Origin: Paenibacillus mesophilus
GTDB taxonomy: Bacteria > Bacillota > Bacilli > Paenibacillales > NBRC-103111
Direction of reading: 5' to 3'
DNA length: 64,000 nucleotides
NCBI RefSeq assembly: GCF_005938385.1
Contig: NZ_VCRA01000023.1
Coordinates: 1 to 64,000, forward strand
Part shown: in pieces, positions 34,238 through 42,069 of the stretch
Layout of the letters: each line of letters begins with the position of its first letter
Position numbering within the stretch: the stretch's first letter is position 1
Position numbers and translations under genes: made by a program
Notes under the pieces: model-generated
What the model was told of the DNA's origin: nothing
The model's database searches: none
The model's input: only the letters and a program-made list of their open reading frames with translations

Positions 34238-35857
34238 ATGAACCGCTTGTCCGATTGGAAGAAGAGCTTGATGCTCGGCGAAGAGGAGAAGGAGCAAGGA
34301 TTTTGGATGCTGGACGATACTCACTTCTCCAGACCGTTGACTCCCCTGTTCGCCTCCTTTATGCTGCCTGCCGTAACGACGGGAACAAAAAGAGCTTTTG
34401 AAACGATGAAAATGCCGATCGTTCAATTCATCGTCAAGACCGCCCACGGCTATTATTATCAGACGATGCCTCCTCACCCCGAGCCGTTCGAGGAGAGAAT
34501 CGTCAAGCATAAGAAAAAAATGGAGGAGTTTTATCCCGGGATCAAGCCGTATATGGAACGGAAAGTGAACGAATTTTATATGCCGTTCTATAATAAGCTG
34601 TCCGAGCGTTCCATTGAGCCTATCACGATGCAAGAAGCGCCGAGGCTTTTGGAACAATTGCAGCAGTTTTATATGGAAGCGTGGCAGTACCATTTTGAAA
34701 TTACGATGCCTCGAACGTCTTTGGCGATCGCATTGGAGGAACTGTACGGTCAAGTCACCGGAGCGAAGAATCCTAAAGAGGTTTACGATTACTTGCAGGG
34801 CGTTATGAATATGTCTCTCGAAACCGATCGCGGGCTGTGGCTCTTGGCCGAGCAGGTGAAATCTTCCGCATTCCTGGGCGACGCACTTACGGATTCGGAA
34901 AATCCGATCGAAGCGCTGGAGCATGCGGCCGAGGGCAAGGAATTTAGGAAGGAGCTGCATGATTTCTTAAGCATTTATGGTCATCGTACGGCTATCACCC
35001 ACGAGTTTGCGGAAGAGACTTGGTTCGAGAATCCGTCTTATGCGCTTTCCATTATTAAGAACTACGTACTTAAAGATTACGATTTCGACGCGGAATTCAA
35101 GCAGCTCGTCGCGGAGCGCGAAGCAAAGGTGAAGGAACTGTTCGAACGCCTTCCGGGTAACGATCGGGCAAGCCTTTTCAAGACGATGTATGAGCAGGCA
35201 TTGGCCTGTTGGGGAGCGGACGAGGATCATCATTTCTATATCGATGCGATGATAGCCGCAAAATCGCGCTACTTCCTGAAAAATGTAGGACGAACGTTGG
35301 TTCGTGAAAACATTATCGCTTGCGAAGAAGATATTTTCTTCTTATACTTGGACGATTTGTTGGAAGTGCTGAATGAGCCCAAAGCGCTCCACGAGGTTGT
35401 CGAGCATAATAAAACCAAATATAAAGAGTATCGGAACAAACAGCCGCAGCCGTTTTACGGCACGCCTCCGAATCCGGTACCGGACCCGCTCATCGAACGT
35501 ATTTTCGGACTGCCCCAAGGCGTGATGGACAATCAAGCGAAATCTCTTAAAGGGTACGCCGCTTCTGCGGGGATTTATACCGGAAAGGTTAAGGTCGTAT
35601 ACGGGCAAGAGGACTTCGCGAAGTTGAGTAAAGGCGATATCCTCGTCTGCAAAACGATGACTCCGCCATGGACCGTTCTATTTCCAATCGCCGGCGCCCT
35701 TATTACCGATGCAGGCGGCATCCTGTCGCATGCCGGAATTGTCGCCAGGGAATATAAACTACCTGCAGTAGTCGGAGCGAAAGCCGCGACATCATTGCTG
35801 AAGGACGGGGATCAAGTCACCGTAGACGGTACGAATGGCGTTGTTTATCTTGGTTGA
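34238..35857 (+). CDS. Swivelling-His subunit of the split PEP-synthase/rifampin-phosphotransferase-like enzyme
   Basis: Protein of 539 residues. The C-terminal PEP-utiliser mobile domain has DAGGILSHAGIVAREYKLPAVVG with the phospho-accepting His near residue 497 and TMTPPWTVLFPIAGAL before it. Residues 1 to about 420 are a helix-rich domain in the place of the antibiotic-binding domain of Rph. AAGGAGAAGGAG precedes ATG 34238. Together with the upstream 282-residue ATP-grasp protein it gives about 820 residues, close to single-chain Rph. The phosphate acceptor is unknown: an antibiotic or another small molecule are both possible. Confidence 0.8.
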   Translation: MNRLSDWKKSLMLGEEEKEQGFWMLDDTHFSRPLTPLFASFMLPAVTTGTKRAFETMKMPIVQFIVKTAHGYYYQTMPPHPEPFEERIVKHKKKMEEFYPGIKPYMERKVNEFYMPFYNKLSERSIEPITMQEAPRLLEQLQQFYMEAWQYHFEITMPRTSLAIALEELYGQVTGAKNPKEVYDYLQGVMNMSLETDRGLWLLAEQVKSSAFLGDALTDSENPIEALEHAAEGKEFRKELHDFLSIYGHRTAITHEFAEETWFENPSYALSIIKNYVLKDYDFDAEFKQLVAEREAKVKELFERLPGNDRASLFKTMYEQALACWGADEDHHFYIDAMIAAKSRYFLKNVGRTLVRENIIACEEDIFFLYLDDLLEVLNEPKALHEVVEHNKTKYKEYRNKQPQPFYGTPPNPVPDPLIERIFGLPQGVMDNQAKSLKGYAASAGIYTGKVKVVYGQEDFAKLSKGDILVCKTMTPPWTVLFPIAGALITDAGGILSHAGIVAREYKLPAVVGAKAATSLLKDGDQVTVDGTNGVVYLG

Positions 35858-35968
35858 TACCGGGCGACTGGCTATTGAACCGAGCGGGCAAGAATGCCTT
35901 GATGGACGTTGCCGTCGTTTGTAAGGTATACTTGTTTTATTATTCAATGATATAGGGGTCGAGAGCTG

Positions 35969-37162
35969 ATGAATCCTTTCGGTGATTTTGGAAGTATGGG
36001 CCGTTTTTATTTGGAGAACGATTCTTACGGCGCGGCGGCTTTTTCGTTCTATCGTGCCGTTGCTTTGGAGAATACGAACGCGAATGCGTGGAACGGTCTG
36101 ATCATGGCTTTCAGCCTGATGCGGCGTGAGGAAGACGCGCAAACGGCGCTGGCCCGGTTCGCGCTGCAGGAAGGATTGCCGTTCGACAAAAACTTGGTGA
36201 CGTTCGCCATGATGATGTTCCAGCGAAGCCCGCTCGCACTCGCCGAATGGTTCCGCGCGATGACGAAACGGTTCGGGCTAGGCAGCCAGGACAGGGAAAA
36301 CTACGCGCAGCTGGCGGACGAGATGGAGCAGGGCTACCGGAAGCTGGCGGAGCAGCAGGAAGAGGTGCTGCTGAAAATTCAAGGGATGCTCAGTCTCGAG
36401 GAGTTCGCCGGACGGACGATGGAATTGGACTGGCTCTCGAAAGAGCCGATCGACTCCGTATTCAAGCAGCTTCAGCAGTGGCTGGAGGAAGGGACGGATA
36501 AGGCGCTGACGGCGGTCCGGATGCTGTGCATGATTCCCGATCCGAGAAGCGAGAAGCTGCTGCGCCGAGTGTGCCGCAACGAAGACGTGAACGGAAAAGT
36601 CATCACTCAGGCGTTGCTATCGCTCCGTTGGCTCGGCGTTCGCGGTAATATTAAGATCCATAAGATGGGCGAGCCTTATGTCATCAATTTGGACGATCCG
36701 ACGCCTGAGCTGACGATCTCCGTACCTGCCGCTTTCAAGCCGGCGCTGGACCGGATGAAGCTGTGGATGGCGAAGGAGCAGGGTGTCGTGTCGAACGAAG
36801 AGTACGAACGGCACGCCTCGACGGATGAGGCCGACCTGCCGCCCGAGCTTACAGAGAAGCTAGGCGAAGCGGAAATTCCGGCTACTTTGCAGGAAGTCGT
36901 CCATACTTTGATCCGTGCGGCTTATGACCAATATTATCCGTTCGTTCCGACGGTCCAGGAAAGCCGTCAATGGAGCACCGCGTTCCTTATGCTGATGAAG
37001 GAATATGCGGTAGGAGTCGGCGATGGATGGCGTTACGGCGAGCCGGAGTCCGATGATACGGCGGTGCTGCACCGCAATTGGCTGCTGAGCGCGAGCCCCG
37101 ATTTCCACGCGCAGATCGAAGCAGCCGGAAAGTTCCGGGCAAGCTTGCCGAAGCTGGTGTAG
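35969..37162 (+). CDS. TPR-like conserved protein of unknown function
   Basis: Soluble 397-residue protein with no signal peptide or membrane segment. The N-terminus MGRFYLENDSYGAAAFSFYRAVALENTNANAWNGLIMA fits a TPR helix pair, followed by a Glu-rich helical part (EMEQGYRKLAEQQEEVLLKIQGML) and HEAT-like helices (KLLRRVCRNEDVNGKVITQALLSLRWLG). GGGGTCGAGAG precedes the ATG. It has its own terminator. TPR proteins usually mediate protein contacts; the partner is unknown. Confidence 0.7.
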   Translation: MNPFGDFGSMGRFYLENDSYGAAAFSFYRAVALENTNANAWNGLIMAFSLMRREEDAQTALARFALQEGLPFDKNLVTFAMMMFQRSPLALAEWFRAMTKRFGLGSQDRENYAQLADEMEQGYRKLAEQQEEVLLKIQGMLSLEEFAGRTMELDWLSKEPIDSVFKQLQQWLEEGTDKALTAVRMLCMIPDPRSEKLLRRVCRNEDVNGKVITQALLSLRWLGVRGNIKIHKMGEPYVINLDDPTPELTISVPAAFKPALDRMKLWMAKEQGVVSNEEYERHASTDEADLPPELTEKLGEAEIPATLQEVVHTLIRAAYDQYYPFVPTVQESRQWSTAFLMLMKEYAVGVGDGWRYGEPESDDTAVLHRNWLLSASPDFHAQIEAAGKFRASLPKLV

Positions 37163-37233
37163 TTCGGCGCGACGGATGGGATTCACGGCGGCATTGCTTC
37201 ACCGGTGCCGCCGGAAGAGCGATATCACGACAG

Positions 37234-37265
37234 GGCTGACCCGAATTTGGGGTTGGCCTTTTTTT
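37234..37265 (+). terminator. Rho-independent terminator after the TPR-like gene
   Basis: GGCTGACCC (37234-37242) pairs with GGGTTGGCC (37250-37258), including two G-T wobbles, followed by seven T. Confidence 0.75.
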
Positions 37266-37379
37266 GTCCTGAGGCGGTTCAGTTCGGGGGGGGGGCCGGT
37301 GCGAATTGCATATTTGTAAGTCCCCGGGACGATATCCGGAAATCCGTTGCGCTAGCCCTTGGTCGAATGGTGGCGCTTC

Positions 37380-37409
37380 TTGACATTGTCTGCTGGTTGC
37401 ATTTATAAT
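37380..37409 (+). promoter_or_regulatory. SigA promoter of the leuS T-box transcript
   Basis: TTGACA (37380-37385) and TATAAT (37404-37409) are both perfect consensus with 18-bp spacing. Transcription would begin near 37416, just before the T-box leader. Confidence 0.8.
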
Positions 37410-37431
37410 ATTTGAAAGTTCCATATCGAAC

Positions 37432-37704
37432 ACAAGCATGGAAAAGGAATAGTAGTGGATTCTCATTTCGCAGAGAGCCGGCGCTTCGGTGCAAGCCGGT
37501 AAATGGGACGAACGAACTCGCCTTGGAGCTGGCGGCATGACCCGGAGCGCGTACGGAGCAACTCCCGGAAAGCCGACACGTAACCCCCGCGTTAAGGGGC
37601 AGAGTGGGCATCGACCGAAGTACGGTCCGTGCCAACTAGGGTGGTACCACGGGAAAATCAACCTCTCGTCCCTAGCGTTTGCGCTAGCGGCGGGAGGTTT
37701 TTTT
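37432..37704 (+). ncRNA. T-box leader (leucine) controlling leuS
   Basis: The T-box AGGGTGGTACCACG is at 37638-37651, where the antiterminator bulge binds the tRNA end. A terminator stem at 37661-37697 followed by seven T comes next. Stem I carries AGAGAGCCGGCGCTTCGG, and a candidate specifier CTC (Leu) at 37517-37519 in GAACTCGCC. Uncharged tRNA-Leu would favour antitermination. The specifier choice is inferred from position and the downstream gene. Confidence 0.88.
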
Positions 37705-37735
37705 GTTTTATTCACCGTTTCGCGGGTTTTCGGAC

Positions 37736-37764
37736 GAATAAGAGGTACAAACATCTCCTATTCG
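37736..37764 (+). repeat. Copy of the short GAATAAGAG...CTATTC hairpin repeat
   Basis: GAATAAGAG followed by CAAACATCT and CCTATTC forms a short hairpin and resembles 8714-8741 at nearly every position. It lies between the T-box terminator and the 66-bp repeats. Confidence 0.55.
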
Positions 37765-37800
37765 CTGCTCGCACCATCGTCGCTTTTCGAGGACGAGTCT

Positions 37801-37932
37801 GGGGCTTGTTTCCGGGGTCCCCGAAAAGTACCCGGACTAAGCTGCAAAGGTTATGCTTCACTTTTTGGGGCTTGTATTCGGGGTCCCCGAAAAGTACCCG
37901 GACTAAGCTGCAAAGGTTATGCTTCACTTTTT
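37801..37932 (+). repeat. Two tandem 66-bp repeats between the T-box and leuS
   Basis: Units 37801-37866 and 37867-37932 differ at only two or three positions. Each begins GGGGCTTGT, contains TTCGGGGTCCCCGAA-like palindromic DNA and AAAGTACCCGGACTAAGC, and ends ATGCTTCACTTTTT. They sit in the leuS 5' untranslated region, the second ending 24 bp before the start codon. A diverged copy is at 334-394. Confidence 0.9.
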
Positions 37933-37956
37933 GGGGCAACTAAGGAGGAATAGCAA

Positions 37957-40410
37957 ATGACGCAGGAGCACAAACAATCGCAAAAAGAAACTCAAGGCTA
38001 CAATCCGCTCGCCATCGAGCCGAAATGGCAGCAGTATTGGGACCGCAACAAAACGTTCAAAGTACTGGAGAACGTGAACAAGCCGAAGTTTTACGCACTC
38101 GACATGTTCCCGTATCCGTCCGGCGCGGGGCTGCACGTCGGCCATCCGGAAGGGTATACGGCGACCGACATCGTCTCCCGCTTCAAGCGGATGAGAGGCT
38201 ACAACGTGCTCCATCCGATGGGCTGGGACGCGTTCGGGCTTCCCGCCGAGCAGCATGCGCTCGATACCGGGAAACATCCGCGCGACATTACGTTCACGAA
38301 CATCGACAACTTCCGCCGCCAAATCAAATCGCTCGGCTTCTCGTACGACTGGGACCGCGAGCTGAGCACGACCGATCCGGATTATTACAAGTGGACACAG
38401 TGGATTTTCATCCAGCTGTACAACAAAGGTCTCGCTTACGTGGCCGAAGTGCCCGTAAACTGGTGCCCGGCGCTCGGCACGGTGCTCGCCAACGAAGAAG
38501 TGATCGACGGCTTGAGCGAGCGCGGCAACCATCCGGTTATCCGCAAGCCGATGCGGCAATGGGTGCTCAAAATTACCGAGTATGCCGAACGGCTGCTGGA
38601 AGATCTCGAGGAGCTCGACTGGTCGGAAAGCATCAAAGATATGCAGCGCAACTGGATCGGCAAATCGAAGGGCGCCGAAGTCGTCTTCGAAATCGAAGGT
38701 CATGCCGGCAGCAGCCTGACGGTGTTCACGACTCGTCCGGATACGCTGTTCGGCGCTACTTATTGCGTGCTTGCGCCGGAGCATGAGTTGGTCGCAACAA
38801 TCGCTACGGCGGAGCAAGCCGCAGCCGTGAAAGCTTACCAGGACAAAGCGGCGACCAAGAGCGATCTGGAGCGGACCGACTTGGCCAAAGAGAAAACCGG
38901 CGTATTCACGGGCGCCTATGCGATCAACCCGGTCAATGGCTCGAAGGTGCCGATCTGGATTGCCGACTACGTGCTGGGAGGTTACGGTACCGGAGCCATT
39001 ATGGCCGTGCCGGGTCACGACCAGCGCGACTGGGAGTTCGCGAAGCAGTACGAATTGCCGATCATCGAAGTCGTGCAGGGCGGAGATGTGGCGAAAGAAG
39101 CGTTTGCCGGCGACGGCGCGCACGTCAACTCCGGCTTCATCGACGGCTTGAACAACGAGCAGGCGATCGCGGGAATGATCGAATGGCTCGAAGCGAACGG
39201 CAAAGGGCAAGGGAAAGTGACGTACCGTCTGCGCGACTGGCTGTTCAGCCGCCAGCGGTATTGGGGAGAGCCGATTCCGATTCTCCATCTCGAGGACGGC
39301 ACGATGAAGCCGGTGCCGGAAGACCAGCTTCCGCTGCTGCTGCCGGAGGTCGACGAAATCCGTCCGTCCGGTACGGGCGAATCGCCGCTCGCGAACGTAA
39401 CGGAGTGGGTCAATACGGTCGATCCGGAGACGGGCAAGCCGGCGAAACGCGAGACGAACACGATGCCGCAATGGGCGGGAAGCTGCTGGTATTACTTGCG
39501 CTTCATCGATCCGCATAACGACGAGGCGCTCTGCTCGCCGGAGCTGCAAAAGGAATGGCTGCCTGTCGATCTGTACATCGGCGGCGCGGAGCATGCGGTG
39601 CTTCACCTGCTTTATGCGCGCTTCTGGCACAAAGTGCTGTACGACCTCGGCGTCGTCTCCACGAAGGAGCCGTTCTACAAGCTGGTCAACCAAGGCATGA
39701 TTCTGGGCGAGAACATGGAGAAGATGAGCAAATCGCGTGGCAACGTCGTCAATCCGGACGACATCGTCGGGGAATACGGCGCGGACACGCTGCGTCTGTA
39801 CGAAATGTTCATGGGCCCGCTTGAAGCGACGAAGCCGTGGAATACGAACGGGGTGGAAGGATCGTTCCGTTTCCTGAACCGGATTTGGCGTTTGTTCGTA
39901 AATGAGGACGGTTCGCTGAATGCGAAGATCGGCGGCGAAGGGAACGACGCGTTCAAACGGACGTGGCACCGGAGCGTCAAGAAAGTGACCGAAGACTACG
40001 AAGCGCTGCGTTTCAATACGGCGATCAGCCAGCTGATGATCTTCGTCAACGAAGCGTACAAGGCGGACGAACTCCCTGCCGAGGCGATGAACCATTTTGT
40101 ACAAATGCTGTCGCCGATCGCTCCGCACATCGCCGAAGAGCTGTGGGAGAAGCTCGGCCATAACGAGTCGATTACGTACGCCGCTTGGCCTTCGTACGAC
40201 GAGGCGCTGACGGTGGACGACGAAGTCGAAATCGTCGTGCAGGTCAATGGCAAAATTGCCGACCGGATCAAAATCGCGAACGGAACCGACGAAGCCGCCA
40301 TGCAGGACATCGCGCTCGGGCTCGACAAGGTGAAGGACGCCATGAACGGCAAAACGGTTCGCAAGGTCATTGCAGTCAAAGGGAAATTGGTCAACATCGT
40401 AGTCGGATAA
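37957..40410 (+). CDS. leuS: Leucyl-tRNA synthetase
   Basis: Class Ia synthetase of 817 residues that charges tRNA-Leu. It has the HIGH-type motif HVGH (residues 60-63, in GAGLHVGHPEGYTATDI), the CP1 editing domain (TVFTTRPDTLFGATYCVLAPEH), and EKMSKSRGNVVNPDD near residue 587. The anticodon-binding helices and C-terminal region follow (IVVQVNGKIADRIKI). Length is normal. TAAGGAGGA precedes ATG 37957. Expression is controlled by the T-box leader upstream. Confidence 0.97.
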   Translation: MTQEHKQSQKETQGYNPLAIEPKWQQYWDRNKTFKVLENVNKPKFYALDMFPYPSGAGLHVGHPEGYTATDIVSRFKRMRGYNVLHPMGWDAFGLPAEQHALDTGKHPRDITFTNIDNFRRQIKSLGFSYDWDRELSTTDPDYYKWTQWIFIQLYNKGLAYVAEVPVNWCPALGTVLANEEVIDGLSERGNHPVIRKPMRQWVLKITEYAERLLEDLEELDWSESIKDMQRNWIGKSKGAEVVFEIEGHAGSSLTVFTTRPDTLFGATYCVLAPEHELVATIATAEQAAAVKAYQDKAATKSDLERTDLAKEKTGVFTGAYAINPVNGSKVPIWIADYVLGGYGTGAIMAVPGHDQRDWEFAKQYELPIIEVVQGGDVAKEAFAGDGAHVNSGFIDGLNNEQAIAGMIEWLEANGKGQGKVTYRLRDWLFSRQRYWGEPIPILHLEDGTMKPVPEDQLPLLLPEVDEIRPSGTGESPLANVTEWVNTVDPETGKPAKRETNTMPQWAGSCWYYLRFIDPHNDEALCSPELQKEWLPVDLYIGGAEHAVLHLLYARFWHKVLYDLGVVSTKEPFYKLVNQGMILGENMEKMSKSRGNVVNPDDIVGEYGADTLRLYEMFMGPLEATKPWNTNGVEGSFRFLNRIWRLFVNEDGSLNAKIGGEGNDAFKRTWHRSVKKVTEDYEALRFNTAISQLMIFVNEAYKADELPAEAMNHFVQMLSPIAPHIAEELWEKLGHNESITYAAWPSYDEALTVDDEVEIVVQVNGKIADRIKIANGTDEAAMQDIALGLDKVKDAMNGKTVRKVIAVKGKLVNIVVG

Positions 40411-40444
40411 TACCAGGCTTGGGCGCCCGCACCCATCCAAACAA

Positions 40445-40501
40445 AAACGGTCGGCCTCGCCAAGGAACAAGCAGTTCCGTCAGGCGCAGGGCCGGCCGTT
40501 T
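40445..40501. terminator. Bidirectional terminator between leuS and comER
   Basis: AAACGGTCGGCC (40445-40456) pairs with GGCCGGCCGTTT (40490-40501) with one wobble, and an inner GGAAC/GTTCC stem extends it. Both flanks are T-rich in the outgoing direction. The right arm overlaps the comER stop codon. Confidence 0.75.
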
Positions 40502-41333
40502 ATTCTACGATCGAACCGTAAAACTGATCGTCGATTTTTTCCACATCTTCGTCGTACTTGGCGTGCGTCGCCTGCAGCAGCCTCACGAACGTGGAGTCGA
40601 GCTCCCGCTCCATCAGCTCGAGTCCCGCTTCGATAATGCCGCCCGGGACGGCAACCCGCTGTCTCAGCGATTCCGGTGTATAACCGCCCTCGTTCAACAG
40701 CTTTCCGGTTCCGAGCACCATCTCGGAGGCAAGCCGGGTCGCTTCTTCACGCGGCACTCCGGCAACTTCGACAGCCGCATCGACGAGCTTCTGCACGAAA
40801 TACGCGAGAAACGCCGGACCGCAGCTGGATATGTCCGAGGTGACGCGGGTATATTGCTCCGATACGCGGATCGGCTTGCCGATCATTCCAAGCATCCATT
40901 CGAGCGAGACGCGGTCCTGCTCATCCATCCGTTCACCATAGATGCACAGCGTGGCGCCGCTCAGTACGCCGTTCGTAATGCTCGGAATGACTTTTGCGAC
41001 TTTGCAGGGGAGAGCCGACTCCAAATGTTTGAGCAGCACGGGACTCGTAATCGAGATGATCGTGGAGTCGGGCGAGACGTAAGGCTTGATCTCGTCGATA
41101 ACCGATTTGAACGCGAGCGGTCTGACGCACACGAAGACGGTGGAGCAAGCCGAAGCGACTTGCCGGTTCGAGCGGGCGGCGGTCAGTCCCGGATACTTGG
41201 CGGCGAGGCGATCCGCTTTGTCCTTCGATCGGTTGCTTGCCATAACCGATGACGGCTGGAGCGCCCCGGAGCGTATGAACGATTCGATAAGCACGGTACC
41301 CATGCTGCCCGTTCCGATAAAACCAATCTTCAT
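40500..41333 (-). CDS. comER: ComER, pyrroline-5-carboxylate reductase-like late competence protein
   Basis: ProC-family NADP oxidoreductase of 277 residues: MKIGFIGTGSMGTVLIESF with the Rossmann GTGSMG at 8-13, NRSKDKADRLAAKYP, and the ProC-type tail SCGPAFLAYFVQKLVDAAVEVAGVPREEA and TPESLRQRVAVPGGIIEAGLELME. GGGAGGG precedes ATG 41333; an open frame upstream is ignored. Position settles the name: as in Bacillus, it is divergent from comEA. True proline biosynthesis remains possible. Confidence 0.85.
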   Translation of the reverse strand: MKIGFIGTGSMGTVLIESFIRSGALQPSSVMASNRSKDKADRLAAKYPGLTAARSNRQVASACSTVFVCVRPLAFKSVIDEIKPYVSPDSTIISITSPVLLKHLESALPCKVAKVIPSITNGVLSGATLCIYGERMDEQDRVSLEWMLGMIGKPIRVSEQYTRVTSDISSCGPAFLAYFVQKLVDAAVEVAGVPREEATRLASEMVLGTGKLLNEGGYTPESLRQRVAVPGGIIEAGLELMERELDSTFVRLLQATHAKYDEDVEKIDDQFYGSIVE

Positions 41334-41437
41334 GCCGCGATCCCTCCCGGAGAAGTAGACAGTATCATTTCTTTTATGCATATGCGGCCCGCCGTACCGG
41401 TATGACAGTACATATGAATCAAGCAAGGAGGGAATTC

Positions 41438-41926
41438 ATGGATACGGGAAAAAACGGTCTGCGCACCGTAGCTGCCGCGGCGTCCGTATGGGTGGCGCTG
41501 GCTCTGCTGCTGTGGCTGACCGATCGGCTGCTTCATGGAGGAGCCGGGACGCCGGGAGACTGGCCGGTGCGCAATGCGGAATTGACCCGGCTGTTCGACG
41601 CTCAAGATCGGCAGGAAATGCCTGCCGCGGCTCCCGCCCCTGACACATCGGCGGCGAGGGGAACCGCGCCCGCACCGGGCAATGCCGCCGGAACCGGGAC
41701 GAAGATACCGGATCCGGCCGTTCTAGGAAAGGCGACCGACCTTAACCGGGCTTCGCTCTCCGAGCTCGACAAGCTTCCGGGGATCGGTCCGTCCAAAGCT
41801 AAGGCCATCATGGAATACCGGGATAAGCAGGGCGCCTTCCGGACGATCGAGGAGCTGAAAAAGGTGAAAGGGATCGGGGACAAAACGTTCGAATCGTTAA
41901 AGCCGTTTATTACGGTAGAGAAGTAA
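41438..41926 (+). CDS. comEA: ComEA, competence DNA receptor
   Basis: Membrane-anchored double-stranded DNA receptor of transformation, 162 residues. One N-terminal membrane segment (VAAAASVWVALALLLWL), a Pro/Ala-rich extracytoplasmic linker, and a C-terminal double helix-hairpin-helix (LNRASLSELDKLPGIGPSKAKAIMEYRDKQGAF... LKKVKGIGDKTFESLKPFI). AAGGAGGG precedes ATG 41438. In Bacillus comEB and comEC follow directly; here metY is interposed. Confidence 0.93.
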   Translation: MDTGKNGLRTVAAAASVWVALALLLWLTDRLLHGGAGTPGDWPVRNAELTRLFDAQDRQEMPAAAPAPDTSAARGTAPAPGNAAGTGTKIPDPAVLGKATDLNRASLSELDKLPGIGPSKAKAIMEYRDKQGAFRTIEELKKVKGIGDKTFESLKPFITVEK

Positions 41927-41989
41927 ACCGAGTAAACCGCTGAGTCTTTCATTTTGGCAAAAAATATGAGACAATGATGACGTTATAAT

Positions 41990-42069
41990 AGGAACTTAAC
42001 GGATCGCCAGTCAGGACGATAATTCCGTTAACGTTCCTTATCGGAAATTATAAGGAGGAACCGTTTACC
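41990..42069 (+). promoter_or_regulatory. metY leader with mutually exclusive hairpins over the ribosome site
   Basis: Segment 1, AGGAACTTAACGGA (41990-42003), pairs with segment 2, TCCGTTAACGTTCCT (42024-42038). The end of segment 2 (CCTTAT, 42036-42041) can instead pair with ATAAGG (42050-42055), part of the TAAGGAGG ribosome site. The two structures exclude each other, giving an on/off translation switch in principle. TATAAT at 41984-41989 may be a -10, but its -35 is poor. No SAM-I riboswitch core was recognised. Confidence 0.4.

Noticed and set aside
33375..35857. Frameshift splitting one PEP-synthase gene
   Set aside because: The first gene ends at a domain boundary, the gap is 14 bp, and the second has its own strong ribosome site and ATG, so two subunits are more likely.
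37286..37296. G-run in the region after the TPR-like gene as a functional element
   Set aside because: A simple homopolymer of G without paired structure; no role can be supported.
37489..37953. 154-codon frame before leuS
   Set aside because: It runs through the T-box leader and the two 66-bp repeats, which explain its repeated peptide; it is not a gene.
37924..40470. 848-codon open frame on the minus strand opposite leuS
   Set aside because: It is a shadow of the GC-rich leuS codons: no ribosome site, no recognisable domain, Arg/His/Asp-rich composition typical of antisense frames.
41927..42069. SAM-I (S-box) riboswitch before metY
   Set aside because: The region is short and lacks the S-box core motifs and a terminator; only the alternative hairpins were found.
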